Positions 40,454-43,313 of a stretch of DNA of 43,313 bases are shown here, in pieces (positions within the stretch are counted from its first letter, which is position 1; every line of letters begins with the position of its first letter). Location: positions 1 through 43,313 of IMG/VR virus record IMGVR_UViG_3300042323_000446; one strand, written 5' to 3'. Position numbers and translations under genes: made by a program. The notes beneath the pieces were generated by a model, which did no database searches, was not told the DNA's origin, and saw only the letters and a list, made by a program, of their open reading frames with translations. The DNA comes from a virus.

Positions 40454-42222
40454 TATCTAACACCAAATAACCAACCATACTTTTGATAATCTTCTCTAGA
40501 CATGTTCTGACTGTTATACTGATTAATTCTTTCAGACATGTGCGGTATAACAGGATTAAATTCTAATTTTTTTGATGTTTGGTCATTATTATTAACCGCC
40601 CAAGCCTCAATCATCGCTTTAGTGTGCTCAACAACCTTAGTCAAATTACTAAATGAAGACTCGGCAACGTAAGTTGCCATAGCCACCGACATAATTAAAT
40701 CGTCATGATGTCCTTTTTGGTGGTCAGGACGGCCATTAATGTAGATGAACGTATTCATTTCATTAAAAAGTCTTGAACTATAAATTTTAAATCCATGTCT
40801 CATCCCCTCTTCAAATGACGAGATAATTTGAACCCTTTTATTGTTAAAGTTAATCCCTGGTATTTTTTCATGTGCCTTGGCATCGTACTTCCACTTATTA
40901 GCAGTATCGACACCATCAACATATAAGTCTTTGTAACCCATTTCCTGTAATTTTCTTGATGTGGAAACACCCATACCGCCAGTAATATCAATTACAATAA
41001 AACATGAATACATGTTGGCCCATTTATAACAAATTTCCGCCATAGTATCTGGTGGTAATTTACCAACATATTCTGCAACCTGTTCTCTCTCATCAAAATC
41101 AATAATTTGAAAGGAGCTAAAATCTTCACTATCTCCACGAGATACGTCAACCCCCATAATGTATTTATGGCCAACAACAGGTTCTTTCCAAATCCATAAA
41201 GCATTACCCATCATTTTATTCTTGGGTTCTGTAATAGAATTTTCTCTAATAGTTTGTAACATTTTAGAATCAAATACGTTATCACCTGAACCTAAGAAGT
41301 TACATTCCAACTCCTGAGATACTTTACGTTTATCATATTTTAATTTCTTAACCATCGCCTCAAACCAAGAAGAACAAGGTTTATAACCTTGGTCCATTAA
41401 TTTTTTTAGTTCACTATAATCTCTTTCGGACGCTGGTATATGTGACCAACTAAGTATATCTTTTTCACTATACTCTTCTTTATTTAAAAGATAGTGAATC
41501 ATATCCTCGGTTTTAACTAAATATAAATCTTTTGTATAACGAGGGTCACGAAACCAATACATTTCAGTAATCCTAAAGTCATTCATGTTTCTTAATGCTT
41601 GGTCGTATATTTCATAATAAATTCGGTCATAACCATTTGGCGTTGAGACTACAATTACTTTACCTCCTGTAGATAGGGACGCCATACAAGCCGCCCAAAA
41701 ATCACTGTCGGCCTCGATAAACGCCGCCTCATCAAATACAAGTATTGTAGGAGTAAATCCACGTAAGGCATCTTTAGATGTTGCAACGGCTTTAACCTCA
41801 CTACCGTTATTTAATTTATAATGTTTTTGTGAGTTTTTTTCAACTGCAAAGTCAACCCCAACCCAACTTGGCCATTGACCAACAAAGGCTCTAATCTTGT
41901 TCGCCATTTCTAATGACGTATCAAGTTTATTAGCAATTATAAGAACTTTTTCGGGTTTATTTTTTTTAGCAAAAGAAAGTTTCATCGAAGCCCAAGCTGC
42001 GGTAACTGTAGATACTCCCGCTTGTCGATATTTTAGGGCGATGTTTTCGTTATAATTCTCGTAATCTTCAAGTAATGATGCTTGGTCAGGAAATAATTCT
42101 AATGGTACGTATTTAGAAACTGTATTGTCGTAGGTTTGTAGATAAGTTCTTAACGCGTATTTTACATCCTTATGACATTTTACGTACTCTATTAGTACCT
42201 GTTCTTTGGATAAATTTAACAT
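40453..42222 (-). CDS. 17: Terminase large subunit, gp17-like
   Basis: This 589-residue protein is the DNA-packaging motor. The ATPase half has a Walker A-like RQAGVST (66-72), shorter than the classical P-loop as in T4 gp17, Walker B TILVFDEAAF (159-168; Asp164, Glu165) and coupling motif STPNG (193-197). The RNase H-like nuclease half has GVDVSRGDSED with Asp359, the VIDITGGMG strand near 405, and HHDDLIMS with Asp507/Asp508 as the third acidic site. It starts 7 nt after the preceding gene and probably shares its message. Confidence 0.95.
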   Translation of the reverse strand: MLNLSKEQVLIEYVKCHKDVKYALRTYLQTYDNTVSKYVPLELFPDQASLLEDYENYNENIALKYRQAGVSTVTAAWASMKLSFAKKNKPEKVLIIANKLDTSLEMANKIRAFVGQWPSWVGVDFAVEKNSQKHYKLNNGSEVKAVATSKDALRGFTPTILVFDEAAFIEADSDFWAACMASLSTGGKVIVVSTPNGYDRIYYEIYDQALRNMNDFRITEMYWFRDPRYTKDLYLVKTEDMIHYLLNKEEYSEKDILSWSHIPASERDYSELKKLMDQGYKPCSSWFEAMVKKLKYDKRKVSQELECNFLGSGDNVFDSKMLQTIRENSITEPKNKMMGNALWIWKEPVVGHKYIMGVDVSRGDSEDFSSFQIIDFDEREQVAEYVGKLPPDTMAEICYKWANMYSCFIVIDITGGMGVSTSRKLQEMGYKDLYVDGVDTANKWKYDAKAHEKIPGINFNNKRVQIISSFEEGMRHGFKIYSSRLFNEMNTFIYINGRPDHQKGHHDDLIMSVAMATYVAESSFSNLTKVVEHTKAMIEAWAVNNNDQTSKKLEFNPVIPHMSERINQYNSQNMSREDYQKYGWLFGVR

Positions 42223-42228
42223 GTTTCA

Positions 42229-43313
42229 TTATTTTGGTCTCGATAATCCTAGTCCATTTAAGAAATCATCAAATCCTTCATCGTCATCTTCATCGTCACC
42301 GCCACTCAACGCTTCTTCCGCGTCATATTCTTTCAATTCAGTAACAATTTCATTAACCATCCTCTGAATAAATTGAGTTCCTTGTGGGTCACCTGAAAGT
42401 ATAAGTTTAGCAACTCTAAAAAATTCTTCAGCATTTAATTTAGAAAATCTCATAAATAAGTAATGTTGGATGTGTTTCATGTCTTCATCAAACAATTCGA
42501 TTGGATAAGCTTGTAAGAATTTTTCCCAAAAAATTGGACCTAATCGAGAATCCCAAATTTCTGCCGGTAAAGTATCTTCAGCACTCATAATCATTTCTTG
42601 TTGTTTTGGGTCATCAGGTAAACCGTGAGTACCAAATATTTCGTAAATACCTTTAACTAATTCATGAATTAAAAGCGGGAACGTCATTGCTCTTGCTTTA
42701 ACTGTTGGTGGGTCAGTTTCGGTGTCAACTTCTGATTGTCCCATTTGACCACCACCGCCACCAGCCATTCCTTCCATATCAGGGAATAACCAATATGCGT
42801 GTTCCATTAAAGATTGTGACACGGTGTATAAATTCATTAATCTAGGGTCAATATCATTAAGTTCTCTTGAAACTAAATTAAACATGTGACCGCCTTTAAA
42901 CGCAGCACCTTGAATAAGTGAGTTAATAAATCTTCTTTTAGCTCTTTCTAAATCAAATGTTTCGGCGTCACCCATAAACTCTTCGATTTCTTCTTCGCTA
43001 GGCATTTCAGGTTCTTCTTTCATTCCTTCTGCCGCACCCATAGGTCTCATAACTAATTTAGCGTCAAACTGCATTGCTCCTTCAGGAATACCCATCTCTT
43101 TAATAACTAAATCAACTGCAAGTTGTTCTAAAACTTCTTTGTTTTCCATTTGAATTGATACAACTGTTTGTAACGATTGCATCGCAGTCATCATTAGATT
43201 ATTTAATGGATTGCCCCCTTGGATTACTCTGGTGTCACCCATGGCTCTTCTAACTTTATCTACAGAATCTTTAAATCTTTTTGATGATATTAATTCAATA
43301 TAATCCTTATCCA
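42229..43313 (-). CDS. Acidic structural-region protein upstream of terminase, partial
   Basis: The frame is open from the window edge down to the stop at 42229, so the N-terminus lies outside. At least 361 residues are seen. The internal Met at 43242 is unlikely to be the start, because the 23 codons before it read as ordinary protein (DKDYIELISSKRFKDSVDKV). The protein is helical, with an AGGGGGQMGQ loop and an acidic tail (GGDDEDDDEGFDDFLNGLGL). It directly precedes the terminase gene. It does not look like gp16; a head or packaging accessory role is possible. No family is recognised. Confidence 0.65.
   Translation of the reverse strand, partial: DKDYIELISSKRFKDSVDKVRRAMGDTRVIQGGNPLNNLMMTAMQSLQTVVSIQMENKEVLEQLAVDLVIKEMGIPEGAMQFDAKLVMRPMGAAEGMKEEPEMPSEEEIEEFMGDAETFDLERAKRRFINSLIQGAAFKGGHMFNLVSRELNDIDPRLMNLYTVSQSLMEHAYWLFPDMEGMAGGGGGQMGQSEVDTETDPPTVKARAMTFPLLIHELVKGIYEIFGTHGLPDDPKQQEMIMSAEDTLPAEIWDSRLGPIFWEKFLQAYPIELFDEDMKHIQHYLFMRFSKLNAEEFFRVAKLILSGDPQGTQFIQRMVNEIVTELKEYDAEEALSGGDDEDDDEGFDDFLNGLGLSRPK

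Noticed and set aside
42229-43242. Start of the pre-terminase protein at 43242
   Set aside because: The frame continues open to the window edge with protein-like codons, so the gene is partial.
1-43313. tRNA genes, integrase, attachment sites, replication origin
   Set aside because: I looked for TpsiC-arm-like strings, recombinase motifs and long direct repeats outside coding repeats and saw none that hold up.

Overview
This window is a piece of a large, AT-rich, tailed dsDNA phage genome with a T4-like morphogenesis module. The supporting homologies are a gp17-like terminase, gp20-like portal, gp21-like prohead protease, gp22-like scaffold, gp23-like major capsid protein, gp5-like baseplate hub and gp55-like late sigma factor. 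A host in Bacteroidota (Flavobacteriia-like) is inferred. Start codons are almost never preceded by a Shine-Dalgarno sequence, a few genes carry TAnnTTTG-type -7 boxes, the phage bS21 protein looks like the Bacteroidota form, and a small secreted protein has a flavobacterial-looking signal peptide. There are no tRNA genes, CRISPR arrays or integrase genes, and no gene-free stretch longer than 300 bases.

Layout. (1) 1-8889, minus strand: an adhesin/fibre cluster. It holds a giant collagen-like protein that runs out of the window, a Thr-Pro stalk protein, two small proteins, and a 1215-residue protein that joins a ConA/LamG-like domain, a Thr/Pro stalk and a complete papain-like cysteine protease. 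(2) 8940-11523, plus strand: five small, mostly unknown proteins, one with a WYL-like domain. (3) 11637-22289, plus strand: a glycan and nucleotide module. It has two GT-B and three GT-A type glycosyltransferase genes (one with two domains), two methyltransferases, a cytidylyltransferase-like enzyme, a PolB-type exonuclease, dUTPase, PhoH, a degenerate HAD protein, and finally the late sigma factor. (4) 22315-28608, plus strand: baseplate and tail structural genes. (5) 28610-31478, both strands: small proteins, several with a leader that looks like a capsid-targeting sequence ending in an LxE cleavage site, plus a secreted protein. (6) 31599-43313, minus strand: an HNH endonuclease, then capsid, scaffold, protease, portal and terminase genes, interrupted by a plus-strand gene for ribosomal protein bS21.

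How the parts may work together. The gp55-like sigma factor probably drives late genes from a recurrent coding-strand octamer, ATATTTAT, found just upstream of many structural genes on both strands and always in the orientation of the gene. The prohead protease probably trims the capsid protein and scaffold, and also a set of small proteins sharing the KLNExxLxKxxKxVLxEQ-type leader; these would be packaged in the head and perhaps injected. Phage bS21 could change which mRNAs the host ribosome prefers. The glycosyltransferases may act on the very Ser/Thr-rich virion repeats, on host glycans or on DNA; the sequence alone does not decide.
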